Positions 1 through 6,861 of a DNA stretch of 14,819 bases are shown here, in pieces. A program made the position numbers and the translations under genes. Position 1 is the first letter of the stretch. Each line of letters opens with the position of its first letter. Below the pieces are notes generated by a model. The model saw nothing but the letters and a program-made list of their open reading frames with translations. It ran no database searches and was not told the DNA's origin. Origin of the DNA: an uncultured Candidatus Saccharibacteria bacterium (GTDB taxonomy: Bacteria; Patescibacteriota; Saccharimonadia; Saccharimonadales; Saccharimonadaceae); the NCBI GenBank assembly GCA_937902295.1, contig CALGUM010000103.1, positions 1 through 14,819 of the forward strand, written 5' to 3'.

Positions 1-1179
1 TATTCGAATTACATCCTGGAATCAGATTCAGTTATGCAAGGCAAGATCTATCCATTTCTGGATCTAGCGGGCTGTGGGGTGGCATTTAAACTTGTTCAGG
101 CGTTGCAAACCAGACTTGAGGGGTTAGAGGAGGGGCAGGAGAAATGGCTACTCGACCTTGTAGCGCTTGGTACGGTGTGCGATATCGTGACACTCTTGGA
201 CGAAAATCGCGTCAATGTGTTCTACGGCCTCAAAGTACTTGCGCAAACTCGACGTCCAGGCCTTCGGGCGCTGATGGCGGTCGCAGGTGTGAAACCAGAG
301 ACTGTGACAGCGCGTCATTTGGGATTTAGCTTGGGGCCACGTATGAATGCCGCCGGTAGGCTCGAGACAGCACAGTATGCGCTTGACATGCTCCGCGCAG
401 ATACGTCAGAACTGGCGCTCGAGAAGGCGGAGCAGCTCGACGCTATGAACCAAGCCCGTCGCACTGAGCAAGATAGAATTTTCAAAGAAGCGCTCGTGCA
501 GGCCGAGCAACTTATAAATGATCCTGTGCTCGTAGTGAGTAGCAGTGGTTGGAGCCACGGCATAATTGGTATCGTTGCAGCAAAATTGCTTGAAAAGTAC
601 AAAAAACCAACCTACGTGCTTGAAGAAATGGGCAAAGAAGCAAAAGGGAGTGCGCGTAGTTATGGAGATTTTAGTGCAGCAGATGCAATTCGTGCAAGCG
701 ATGACATTATCACCAAAGGAGGTGGGCACAAGTTTGCCGCCGGCGTGACACTGCCTACAAAAAACATCGATACGTTTCGCCAGCGTGTCAATGAATTCTA
801 CCATGAGCAACAACTATCTGATCAGGCGCAGCTGCTACTACCAAAGGCGGATGTAACGGCGGCACTTTCGGATGTTACCGAAGCGTTGATTACTCAAATG
901 TCGACGCTTGAGCCATTTGGCAGTGGCAATCCTGCGCCGATTCTTTGCAGCCGCAGCGTAGTGGTGCTATATGTTCGCCGCATGGGTGCCGATGGTCAGC
1001 ACGTTAAACTTACTGTCGACGATCGCCAGACTAAACTCGAAATGCTGGCGTTCAACGCGCCCGAGCATTTCTTCGCCGAGATCGGCAGTAGCGTCCACGT
1101 ATGGTATCAACCAGATATCAATGAGTGGCAAGGACGACGAAGTGTTGAGGGGCGACTGCTACACGTCGAACTTGCTTAA
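1..1179 (+). CDS. recJ: Single-stranded-DNA exonuclease RecJ, C-terminal part (5' end outside window)
   Basis: This is a 5'-truncated RecJ, a 5'-3' single-strand DNA exonuclease of the DHH/DHHA1 family that acts in recombination and mismatch or base-excision repair. The reading frame is open from base 1, so the first ATG at 34 is internal and not the start. About 392 residues are present, against roughly 560-580 for full bacterial RecJ. Visible landmarks are the GxGVAFKL segment near the start, the DLVALGTVCDIVTL motif of the DHH domain, RMNAAGRL in the linker, the DHHA1 domain with WSHGIIGIVAAKL and the glycine-rich TKGGGHKFAAG, and a C-terminal OB-like domain containing EPFGSGNPAP. The upstream catalytic aspartates (DHH motif) lie outside the window. 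The gene ends in TAA, and the next 269 bp before the following gene are non-coding. The family call is secure; start and full length are unknown. Confidence 0.95.
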   Translation, partial: YSNYILESDSVMQGKIYPFLDLAGCGVAFKLVQALQTRLEGLEEGQEKWLLDLVALGTVCDIVTLLDENRVNVFYGLKVLAQTRRPGLRALMAVAGVKPETVTARHLGFSLGPRMNAAGRLETAQYALDMLRADTSELALEKAEQLDAMNQARRTEQDRIFKEALVQAEQLINDPVLVVSSSGWSHGIIGIVAAKLLEKYKKPTYVLEEMGKEAKGSARSYGDFSAADAIRASDDIITKGGGHKFAAGVTLPTKNIDTFRQRVNEFYHEQQLSDQAQLLLPKADVTAALSDVTEALITQMSTLEPFGSGNPAPILCSRSVVVLYVRRMGADGQHVKLTVDDRQTKLEMLAFNAPEHFFAEIGSSVHVWYQPDINEWQGRRSVEGRLLHVELA

Positions 1180-1322
1180 GCTTGCACAATTGGTGTTAAT
1201 TCACGTACAGAGCGTATGTACACAATGGCAATTGTAAAAATGGCGCACCCGTCACCCGTACAGTGCACTTATGAAGGTTGTCAGCATATTGTTGCAGCGT
1301 GTTTACAAGTCGGTTTGACGCT

Positions 1323-1344
1323 AAAAAGTATGCAATTACTTTTT
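1323..1344. repeat. AT-rich perfect inverted repeat (8-bp arms, 6-nt loop)
   Basis: The arms AAAAAGTA (1323-1330) and TACTTTTT (1337-1344) are perfectly complementary around the loop TGCAAT. The element sits in the 269-bp gap between recJ and the unknown gene at 1449, just after a TTGACG sequence (1315-1320). It could be a weak terminator for recJ, because the 3' arm ends in a T run, although the stem is almost all A-T. It could also be an operator site for a DNA-binding protein. Beyond this palindrome I see no gene in 1180-1448. Weak promoter-like boxes follow it (TTGCAA at 1359 and GATAAT at 1380, spacing only 15). Confidence 0.45.
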
Positions 1345-1448
1345 GAATTTATAAACCCTTGCAAAAATTGTCACAAGACGATAATAAAAATATCGAGCTA
1401 CCTACTGACTGAAAGTCTTTGACTATCCAGAAGAGAAAGGAAGGCGTG

Positions 1449-1826
1449 ATGTATCATTGGCAGATTCGATACAGTGGAAAAACTGCCTCCTCAGGTCTCA
1501 TGTTCCGCAAATTTGTCGATCCGTACGAACTGCGTACGTGGGCAAATCGGATCATCGAGTGCTGCTCCTGCAAGCCAGAAGGTGTAGTGGTGGGCGCGTA
1601 TGTCGGTGAGAAGATATACAACCAAGGCTATTACGGTGGCTTGGAGCTTGTCGTCACCGGCAGCACCAGCCTGGAGTACAAGCAGTGGCAAGACGCGGCG
1701 TGGCAGTTTATCTGCAACTTTGAACGGCAGATGAACGCCAAATACGGCGCTGACATGTTTACCTGCGCGAGTAGAAAGGATGACCATTGGGTGACAACCG
1801 AATGGCCGCGGTGGATCTACGCGTAG
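1449..1826 (+). CDS. Unknown 125-residue protein
   Basis: I do not recognise this protein. The start is taken as ATG 1449 because a strong Shine-Dalgarno, AAAGGAAGG (1436-1444), lies 4 nt upstream. The frame is open back to a TTG at 1419, but that start would put the ribosome site inside the gene. The protein is soluble-looking, with no signal peptide or membrane segment. It has a CCSC cluster in the first third, a GYYGGLELVVTG stretch in the middle, and is rich in aromatic residues (seven Trp, three of them in the last 20 residues). The alternating hydrophobic stretches suggest an alpha/beta fold. It stands alone between recJ and the convergent ABC exporter genes, with a hairpin just after the stop. 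The clear ribosome site and good length favour a real gene, but function is unknown. Confidence 0.7.
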   Translation: MYHWQIRYSGKTASSGLMFRKFVDPYELRTWANRIIECCSCKPEGVVVGAYVGEKIYNQGYYGGLELVVTGSTSLEYKQWQDAAWQFICNFERQMNAKYGADMFTCASRKDDHWVTTEWPRWIYA

Positions 1827-1843
1827 CCCGTCCCGAGAATGAG

Positions 1844-1888
1844 AAGAGCCCGCCTCGGCGGATACAGCTCCATCTCGGGCGGGCTCTT
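1844..1888. terminator. Strong hairpin between convergent genes, probable two-way terminator
   Basis: An 11-bp perfect stem, AAGAGCCCGCC (1844-1854) with GGCGGGCTCTT (1878-1888), lies between the stop of the unknown gene (1826) and the stop of the minus-strand permease gene (1904). Neither side has a long T tract right after the stem, so it is not a textbook intrinsic terminator, but the position between two converging genes fits termination from both sides. Two competing smaller stems overlap it: CCGCC-TC-GGCGG at 1850-1861, and CCCGAGA (1832-1838) with TCTCGGG (1873-1879). Confidence 0.6.
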
Positions 1889-1903
1889 ACTCTGTGTCGA
1901 CGT

Positions 1904-3133
1904 TTACTTTTTTAAGATAGACGATAGTTTAATCGTCTGCGAGAACTCTAGCGCGCCGCGGCTAAACGCACGTACGGCGATAGCGATCGACAGCACCATG
2001 AAGATCGTCATAACGACGAGCGCGAACGCAGTCTCGAGGGTACTCATATTACCGATCGTATTGCGCACGAGCGCCACGACAGGAGAAGTGAGCGGGAAGT
2101 ATGTCAAAAAGCGTACGACAGGGTTTTCTGGGTCTGTCAGGATCGGCATGATAAACCAGAATGGAATCCATGGTGCAAGGTAGAATACAACCGAGAAATT
2201 ATTCGCTTCTTTACTCGACGGGGATATCGCAGCCACGGTAGTCATGAGGCCTGCAAACAGCAAGAATCCAACCACAAGGAAACCAAGTGCGAAGGCAATT
2301 GTGAGTGGGTCAAAGACGAGTTCACTCACCTGAATATCTAACGGTAGGTTGAGCTCATTGCCGAGACTTCTGGCTACAAGGAGGGCGATGAGCCCCAGGA
2401 CTGCGAAGAATGCCAGTTGCGTAAAGGTAACAAGCGTGACAGCGAGAAGTTTGCCCATAATAAGGTCACGTGACTTAACGTACGTCAGTACCATTTCCAT
2501 AGAGCGGTTTTCTTTTTCATCACTAACACTCGTGAGCATGTAGCCGATAGAGAAGAGGAACACGATATAAAATAGCACAAGGAAGAATCCCGGCACAATA
2601 TATTCGTAGATACCAGCTGTCTCGCGACCGTTGTCGTAGATTACCTGTTCGCTACTTGCACCCTGCTGAGCGAGGGCGATAACGTCTTGATCACCGAGAG
2701 GGAGATATAGGCTGGTCTCGAGGATTGTGTCGGCTAGGCTACCGACGCCGCTACTTGTCGAAAAGTCCGGGCTTGCCAAATACACCAAGTAGGCACGGTC
2801 TTTTGTGATATTTTCCGGGTAGACTACTAGTGCTTCGACGTCTCCATCCTGAACAGATTGCTGCAAGCGCTCTTTTTCTGAGCTTGGATAGAGCTCGAGA
2901 CCCGCGCCTGTCACAACATCTTCGCTGATGAGCTCACTTTCATCGACAATAGCGACATTTTCAAGGTTTTTCGCGACCTCTTCAATACGCGCCGTGCCGG
3001 AAGTGTTGCTGAAATAATTTAACCCAAAAATCGCTCCAAATATTATTGGAAATGCTACCATAGAAATCCAAAAACTTGGCTGGCGAATAATTGTCATGTA
3101 TTCGTGACGTATTACAGATCGTAGTTTACTCAC
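1904..3133 (-). CDS. ABC-2 type transporter permease (NatB-like)
   Basis: Membrane subunit of an ABC exporter, 409 residues, of the ABC-2 permease family that includes NatB/YhaP-type sodium or drug exporters. Topology visible in the sequence: one N-terminal membrane helix (about 21-40), a large extracytoplasmic domain (about 41-167), then further hydrophobic segments near 168-192, 229-254, 277-303, 315-331 and 371-390, plus a shorter one near 342-356. The motif DEKENRSMEMVL (about 205-216), between the second and third helices, is typical of this family and contacts the ATPase. Its ATG overlaps the last 4 bp of the ATPase gene upstream, so the two are co-transcribed and translationally coupled. 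The substrate cannot be read from the sequence. Confidence 0.9.
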   Translation of the reverse strand: MSKLRSVIRHEYMTIIRQPSFWISMVAFPIIFGAIFGLNYFSNTSGTARIEEVAKNLENVAIVDESELISEDVVTGAGLELYPSSEKERLQQSVQDGDVEALVVYPENITKDRAYLVYLASPDFSTSSGVGSLADTILETSLYLPLGDQDVIALAQQGASSEQVIYDNGRETAGIYEYIVPGFFLVLFYIVFLFSIGYMLTSVSDEKENRSMEMVLTYVKSRDLIMGKLLAVTLVTFTQLAFFAVLGLIALLVARSLGNELNLPLDIQVSELVFDPLTIAFALGFLVVGFLLFAGLMTTVAAISPSSKEANNFSVVFYLAPWIPFWFIMPILTDPENPVVRFLTYFPLTSPVVALVRNTIGNMSTLETAFALVVMTIFMVLSIAIAVRAFSRGALEFSQTIKLSSILKK

Positions 3134-3870
3134 TTGGCTGCCTCCGCACTCTTTTCGTTGTAGATCGATACAAAAATATCTTCAATCGACTTGGAATTAA
3201 ATTCTTTTTTGACTTTTGCAACGGTGCCATAGGCACGTGCTTTGCCGTCTTTTAAGACAAGGAGGCGATCAGCGAGTCGCTCGACTTCTTCCATAAGGTG
3301 AGTGATATAGATGACTGCCACGCCCTTCTGTTGTAGCTCATCGACGATGTCGAGGAGCAGTTTCCGATTGACAGGGTCAAGACCTTTGGTAGGCTCATCG
3401 AGAATGAGAAGTTTTGGGTCACCCATGACCGCCACACCGAGTTGGACTTTTTGTTGTTGTCCACCGGATAGTTTTTTGATTTTTACATTTGCTTTGTCTG
3501 ATAGCTCAACACGCTCAAGAAAGGCGATAGCTTCGCGCTTGGCATCTTGGCGCTTCATGCCTTTGAGCTCACCGAAATATATCATGGTATCGAGGACTTT
3601 TGCGCGGGCATAGAGGCCGCGCTCTTCCGGTAGGTAGCCCACGCGCGATGCGGTTTCTGGTGTGAGCTTTTGGCCGTCGATATGCAGCTCACCGGTAGTA
3701 GCCTGGTAGATTCCCAAGAGGCTACGGATAGTACTAGTTTTTCCAGATCCATTCGAGCCGAGAAAAGCGAACACTTCGCCTGGCAACACCTCGAAATCTA
3801 GTTGCTTTACGATTTTTTTACCTGCGATCGTCAGGCTGAAATCTTTTACGCTTACAATAGGTTTTGTCAT
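3130..3870 (-). CDS. ABC transporter ATP-binding protein (NatA-like)
   Basis: ATPase subunit, 246 residues, that powers the permease encoded just downstream. All nucleotide-binding elements are present: Walker A GSNGSGKT (38-45), a YLPEERGLY segment at the Q-loop position (79-87), typical of the NatA/exporter subgroup, signature LSGGQ (134-138), Walker B LLILDEP (154-160) with catalytic Glu159, and the switch histidine H191 in YITHLMEE. The stop overlaps the permease start by 4 bp. The start ATG (3868-3870) has no Shine-Dalgarno. An extended -10 sequence ends only 9 nt upstream, so the transcript probably has almost no leader. The gene is divergent from the first pilin gene, sharing a 68-bp promoter region. 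The call is secure; the transported substrate is unknown. Confidence 0.93.
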   Translation of the reverse strand: MTKPIVSVKDFSLTIAGKKIVKQLDFEVLPGEVFAFLGSNGSGKTSTIRSLLGIYQATTGELHIDGQKLTPETASRVGYLPEERGLYARAKVLDTMIYFGELKGMKRQDAKREAIAFLERVELSDKANVKIKKLSGGQQQKVQLGVAVMGDPKLLILDEPTKGLDPVNRKLLLDIVDELQQKGVAVIYITHLMEEVERLADRLLVLKDGKARAYGTVAKVKKEFNSKSIEDIFVSIYNEKSAEAAK

Positions 3871-3879
3871 AATAGTAAT

Positions 3880-3888
3880 AGTTTAACA
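3880..3888 (-). promoter_or_regulatory. Extended -10 promoter of the ABC exporter genes (near-leaderless)
   Basis: On the minus strand the sequence reads TGT-TAAACT (-10 box at 3885-3880, 4 of 6 consensus bases, with the TG of an extended -10). It ends 9 nt before the ATG at 3870. The predicted transcription start is only about 2-3 nt before the start codon. The -35 region is poor, which the TG extension may offset. Confidence 0.45.
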
Positions 3889-3899
3889 TACGCGTACAA

Positions 3900-3928
3900 T
3901 TGATGAGCCAATACGCTTATGCTAGAAT
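3900..3928 (+). promoter_or_regulatory. Promoter of the first pilin gene (near-leaderless)
   Basis: TTGATG (3900-3905) and TAGAAT (3923-3928) are separated by 17 bp, with TG at 3920-3921 giving an extended -10. The -10 box ends 10 nt before ATG 3939, so the expected leader is about 4 nt. There is no Shine-Dalgarno. This also argues against the in-frame TTG at 3900 as the start, since it lies in the -35 box. Confidence 0.72.
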
Positions 3929-3938
3929 ACCAACAGTT

Positions 3939-4451
3939 ATGAAGACCTTAGGCTATCGAAGTAAACAGGGTGGTTTTACTATCGTAGAGCTGCTAATAGT
4001 TATAGTAGTTATCGGTATACTTGCAGCAATTACCATTGTTGCATATACAGGTATTCAAAATAGGGCCAATGATACGGCTGTTCAAGCCGACCTGCGTAAT
4101 TTTGCTGGTAAGATCATGCAGCACCAGGCTGTAGAGGGGGTCTACCCGACCGGGGGTATCACTAGCTCGCCAACTGGCGAAAACTTTCGTATTGCGCGCA
4201 GTTCTTATCACACAGGCGTTCATAATTTTATATATTGCACCAGTAGGGACTCGGGAGTGACTGATTTTGTTATTGCTGCTCGCAGTAAGTCAGGGCAGAG
4301 GTTTAGTTATTCGTCTTCCACGGGTAATGTGGCACCATACAATCAGACCTGGGGAGGGGTGGTTGACGTGTGTACGAATGCCGGCTGGACTAGTTACAGT
4401 GTGAGCTACGGCTACCGCAGTGATGGCACTTGGTGGCCTTGGGTGCAGTAA
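3939..4451 (+). CDS. Type IV pilin-like protein 1
   Basis: Prepilin of 170 residues. A short basic leader ends in GG, followed by the class III signal FTIVELLIVIVVIGILAA, with cleavage expected after Gly12, Phe13 as mature residue 1 and the conserved Glu5 present. The N-terminal helix is followed by a soluble domain with a GVYPTGG turn and two Cys (in FIYC and VVDVC) that could form a D-region disulfide. Such proteins polymerise into surface fibres after processing by PilD and assembly by PilB/PilC, none of which are in this window. Start ATG 3939 is chosen because a good promoter lies immediately upstream and the resulting leader peptide has normal length. The stop overlaps an ATG of the next pilin frame (TAATG), so the two are coupled. 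Mature residues NDTAVQADL resemble pilin 3. Confidence 0.9.
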   Translation: MKTLGYRSKQGGFTIVELLIVIVVIGILAAITIVAYTGIQNRANDTAVQADLRNFAGKIMQHQAVEGVYPTGGITSSPTGENFRIARSSYHTGVHNFIYCTSRDSGVTDFVIAARSKSGQRFSYSSSTGNVAPYNQTWGGVVDVCTNAGWTSYSVSYGYRSDGTWWPWVQ

Positions 4452-4468
4452 TGAATAAGGGTGGGTAC

Positions 4469-5008
4469 ATGAAGCGAACTAGTGGTTTTACTATCGTCGA
4501 ACTTTTGATAGTAATAGTAGTCATCGGCATTCTCGCCGCAATTACCATGGTGGCGTTTAACGGTGTGCAGGAGCGAGCTCGTGACGCCCAGCGAGCCCAG
4601 GATGTTAAGACTATTGTGAAGGCCCTAGAGGTGTATTATTTAGACGTAGGTCATTACCCGATGAGTCAGTGCGGGTCTAGTTGTCCAGCAGGCAAGAAGA
4701 TTAATAGCTCTTGGGCGACAACTTCCGATGGAACGTGGAGCATACTAGAGGAGGCGTTAGTGCCAAAATATATCTCTGCATTACCATCTGACCCGTTGGC
4801 TTCGACTGATGATGCTGCCGGAATATATGGTGGCTTTAATTATGATTACGTAGTACCAGGTAGTTGGTGTAATGCAACCTGGGGGCAGATGTATTTACTG
4901 ACATATAACCTTGAAGCCGCTACCACGCAAGAAAGAAATATAAATGGCTGTTCATCAGGAGCTCAACCTACAAACTACCAGTCTAGCGAATACGCTGTCG
5001 TCAAGTAG
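4469..5008 (+). CDS. Type IV pilin-like protein 2
   Basis: Prepilin of 179 residues with a very short leader (MKRTSG) before FTIVELLIVIVVIGILAA. Start ATG 4469 is preferred over the in-frame ATG 4451 because AAGGGTGGG (4457-4465) gives a Shine-Dalgarno 3-5 nt upstream and the leader is then of usual length. After the helix comes RARDAQRAQDVKTIVKALE and YYLDVGHYP, the pattern of major-pilin and pseudopilin subunits, then a globular part with four Cys (QCGSSC, SWCNAT, INGC), enough for two disulfides. It follows pilin 1 with translational overlap and is probably in the same transcript. Its codons for the signal helix share a 26-nt identical block with pilin 3, although the soluble domains differ. 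Confidence 0.9.
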   Translation: MKRTSGFTIVELLIVIVVIGILAAITMVAFNGVQERARDAQRAQDVKTIVKALEVYYLDVGHYPMSQCGSSCPAGKKINSSWATTSDGTWSILEEALVPKYISALPSDPLASTDDAAGIYGGFNYDYVVPGSWCNATWGQMYLLTYNLEAATTQERNINGCSSGAQPTNYQSSEYAVVK

Positions 5009-5020
5009 CCACCTCCGATG

Positions 5021-5050
5021 TTGTTATTTGAATCTACAAAATGCTAACAT
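5021..5050 (+). promoter_or_regulatory. Promoter of the third pilin gene (leaderless)
   Basis: TTGTTA (5021-5026) and TAACAT (5045-5050) are separated by 18 bp, with TG at 5042-5043. The -10 box ends 6 nt before ATG 5057, so transcription should start at or next to the A of the start codon. There is no Shine-Dalgarno. Confidence 0.6.
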
Positions 5051-5056
5051 AAGCAT

Positions 5057-5554
5057 ATGCAATTTAGTAAAAAACAGAAACAAAACGGTTTTACTATCGT
5101 CGAACTTTTGATTGTTATTGTTGTCATTGGTATTTTGGCAGCCATTACGATCGTGGCGTTTAACGGTGTGCAGAGACGTGCACACAATACAGCGGTTCAG
5201 GCAGATTTGTCACAAAATGCAAAAAAATTAGAGCAGTATAAGGTTCTGAACGGGACGTATCCTACTACTGTGTTTGAGTTTCGAGACGCGAAATTGGGTT
5301 TTACTCTCGACTCGTATAGGCTAGCCGTGTACTGCCAAAAGGGGGGAGTTGATGGTTCTGAGTATGCACTTGTAGTCAATACAGCGGGCAATGAATCATA
5401 CTCTATGACTGCAGGCACAGGACGCCAGCCGTATACACAAGTTTTTGATAATACCGCAAACATATGTGGGCGTGTTGGACTCGCCTCACCTGATACATCT
5501 GCATGGCTACGAGGCAATAGTGGATGGGCTGTTAGCGGATGGGTCGTATACTAG
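5057..5554 (+). CDS. Type IV pilin-like protein 3
   Basis: Prepilin of 165 residues. The basic leader MQFSKKQKQNG ends at the Gly11 cleavage site, then FTIVELLIVIVVIGILAA with Glu5 in place. The mature part runs RRAHNTAVQADLSQNAKKLEQYKVLNGTYP, close to pilin 1 and to general pilin N-domains, with two Cys (AVYCQKGG and ANICGRV). The C-terminus is rich in Trp and Gly, like pilin 1, suggesting 1 and 3 are the closer pair at protein level. It has its own promoter and appears leaderless, so its level can be set apart from pilins 1-2. It could be a minor pilin or an alternative major subunit; the sequence does not decide. Confidence 0.9.
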   Translation: MQFSKKQKQNGFTIVELLIVIVVIGILAAITIVAFNGVQRRAHNTAVQADLSQNAKKLEQYKVLNGTYPTTVFEFRDAKLGFTLDSYRLAVYCQKGGVDGSEYALVVNTAGNESYSMTAGTGRQPYTQVFDNTANICGRVGLASPDTSAWLRGNSGWAVSGWVVY

Positions 5555-5558
5555 GGGG

Positions 5559-5587
5559 TTGCGAATCACTAAGTTCTCTGTTAAAAT
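5559..5587 (+). promoter_or_regulatory. Promoter of rpsU (near-leaderless)
   Basis: TTGCGA (5559-5564) and TAAAAT (5582-5587) are separated by 17 bp, with TG at 5579-5580. The -10 box ends 9 nt before ATG 5597, so the leader is about 3 nt, with no Shine-Dalgarno. The -35 begins 5 nt after the pilin 3 stop. Confidence 0.78.
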
Positions 5588-5596
5588 GAATCTGAT

Positions 5597-5812
5597 ATGG
5601 TACAAGTTACACGAAAAGATCAGAAAGAAGCGAACGAGAATATCATTCGCCGTTTTAACCGTAAGGTACTCCAGAGTGGAGTATTGGCAGAAGCAAAAAC
5701 CTCAATGCGTTTTAGCAAGCCACTTAGCAAAGTAGAGCGACGTTCAAAAGCGATTATTCGCAAAGAGCGCAAAGCTGACAAAATGCAGAAGATGCGCCTA
5801 GGAGTGCGTTAG
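5597..5812 (+). CDS. rpsU: Small ribosomal subunit protein bS21
   Basis: Ribosomal protein bS21, 71 residues, the usual length. The typical core is visible: an acidic N-terminus, then IIRRFNRKVLQSGVLAEAK (about residues 16-34), followed by a long highly basic helix to the C-terminus. bS21 sits near the anti-Shine-Dalgarno end of 16S rRNA on the small subunit platform. It is first in a run with yqeY, adk and map; rpsU next to yqeY is a common pairing. Its own mRNA appears leaderless, which is worth noting because bS21 is linked to Shine-Dalgarno use. The end of the gene contains TAGGAG (5799-5804), which likely serves the next start. Confidence 0.92.
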   Translation: MVQVTRKDQKEANENIIRRFNRKVLQSGVLAEAKTSMRFSKPLSKVERRSKAIIRKERKADKMQKMRLGVR

Positions 5813-5815
5813 TCT

Positions 5816-6271
5816 GTGGCGCTGAGCCAACGTATTCAAGACGATATAAAAGCCGCTCTGTTGAGCGGCAATCGTTTTGAGGCAGGAGTGTTGCGCAATC
5901 TTAAAGCCGCTATCCTCAACGAAGAAGTTGCACTAGGAAAACGTGATACGGGCCTCGACGATGCGACAATCGAAAAAATTATCGCACGCGAAGTCAAAAA
6001 ACGCCACGAAAGCATCAAGCTCTACGAAGAAAATGCTCGTCCTGAGCTCGCCGAAGACGAGAAAAAAGAAGTGGAAGTACTTTCAACGTACTTGCCCGAG
6101 CAACTTGGCGAAGACGAGATTCGGGATATTGCAAAAAGTGTGGTTGCCGATATGGGTGACGTAACTCCTCAGATGATGGGGCAGGTTATTGGTGCTGTTA
6201 AGGCAAAAACCGGCACAGCAGCCGATGGTGCGACTGTTGCGCGTGTTGTCAAAGAATTGTTACACTCGTAG
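5816..6271 (+). CDS. yqeY: GatB/YqeY domain protein
   Basis: YqeY-family protein of 151 residues, the normal size for stand-alone members. This helical domain resembles the C-terminal tRNA-binding tail of the GatB amidotransferase subunit; the role of the free protein is not established. The sequence shows LSQRIQDDIKAALLSGN, LRNLKAAILNEEVA, a charged helix with REVKKRHESIKLYEE, the family hallmark LSTYLPEQL, and a C-terminal segment (MGQVIGAVKAKTGTAADGATVARVVKE) typical of the family. The start is GTG 5816, three bases after the rpsU stop, with TAGGAG (5799-5804) 11 nt upstream. Translational coupling to rpsU is likely. Confidence 0.9.
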   Translation: MALSQRIQDDIKAALLSGNRFEAGVLRNLKAAILNEEVALGKRDTGLDDATIEKIIAREVKKRHESIKLYEENARPELAEDEKKEVEVLSTYLPEQLGEDEIRDIAKSVVADMGDVTPQMMGQVIGAVKAKTGTAADGATVARVVKELLHS

Positions 6272-6306
6272 TATTGATCTACACAAAAAAAGAAGGGGAA
6301 TGACAG

Positions 6307-6858
6307 ATGATTTTATTGTTTGGCCCGACAGGCGCGGGTAAAAGTATGCAAGGCCAAATGCTGGCCGTGCGACAAGGGTGGAAGTGGCTTAGTACAGGTC
6401 AGATGCTACGTGATAGCAATGATGCAGAAGTAATAGAAGTGCTCAAAAGCGGTGAGCTGGTCAGTGATGAGCTCACCTATGATGTATTCGACAAAGCGAT
6501 TCAAGATGCGCGTACTAAACAGTACCCACGTGTCATCGTGGATGGATTTCCGCGTACAAAAGCGCAAGCTGAGTGGTTGGCTGACTACATGGAGCAGCAC
6601 AAGGAAACTATCGACCTTGTGGTTGTATTGGAAGTGCCGGAATCTGAAATTATGAATCGCCTCGAAAAACGTGCTCGTATGGAAGACACGCCAGAGACTA
6701 TCGCACGGCGCATGACGATTTATCGCCAGAAAATGTACCCAGTACTGAGCACTTTTGCCGAAGAAGGCATGAAAATCGTTCACCTCGATGGTACAGGTTC
6801 TGCCGGAGAAGTGCATGACCGTTTGTTTACAGCAGTCGAAGCAAGCGGATTGGCGTAG
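6307..6858 (+). CDS. adk: Adenylate kinase, short-LID form
   Basis: Nucleoside monophosphate kinase of 183 residues, best read as adenylate kinase (ATP + AMP to 2 ADP). Seen: Walker A GPTGAGKS (6-13), the AMP-site motif STGQMLR (29-35; the usual Asp of STGDMLR is Gln here), SGELVSDEL (48-56), DGFPRT (79-84), and the LID/arginine region KRARMEDTPETIARRMTIYR (121-140) with no zinc-type LID insert. The start ATG 6307 has AAGGGGA (6293-6299) 7 nt upstream; the ATG at 6300 is out of frame. It is followed 3 nt later by map, the adk-map order known from many ribosomal-protein operons, here detached from secY. No promoter was seen in the 35-nt gap, so it is probably read from the rpsU promoter. Confidence 0.9.
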   Translation: MILLFGPTGAGKSMQGQMLAVRQGWKWLSTGQMLRDSNDAEVIEVLKSGELVSDELTYDVFDKAIQDARTKQYPRVIVDGFPRTKAQAEWLADYMEQHKETIDLVVVLEVPESEIMNRLEKRARMEDTPETIARRMTIYRQKMYPVLSTFAEEGMKIVHLDGTGSAGEVHDRLFTAVEASGLA

Positions 6859-6861
6859 ACG

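Noticed and set aside
1216..1422. Possible 68-residue gene between recJ and the unknown gene
   Set aside because: There is no ribosome site or promoter at a suitable place, and the frame runs across the palindrome at 1323; nothing in the sequence looks protein-like beyond one CxxC.
3900..3938. TTG at 3900 as the start of pilin 1
   Set aside because: It would overlap the -35 box and the -10 box of the pilin promoter and give an unusually long leader peptide; ATG 3939 fits better.
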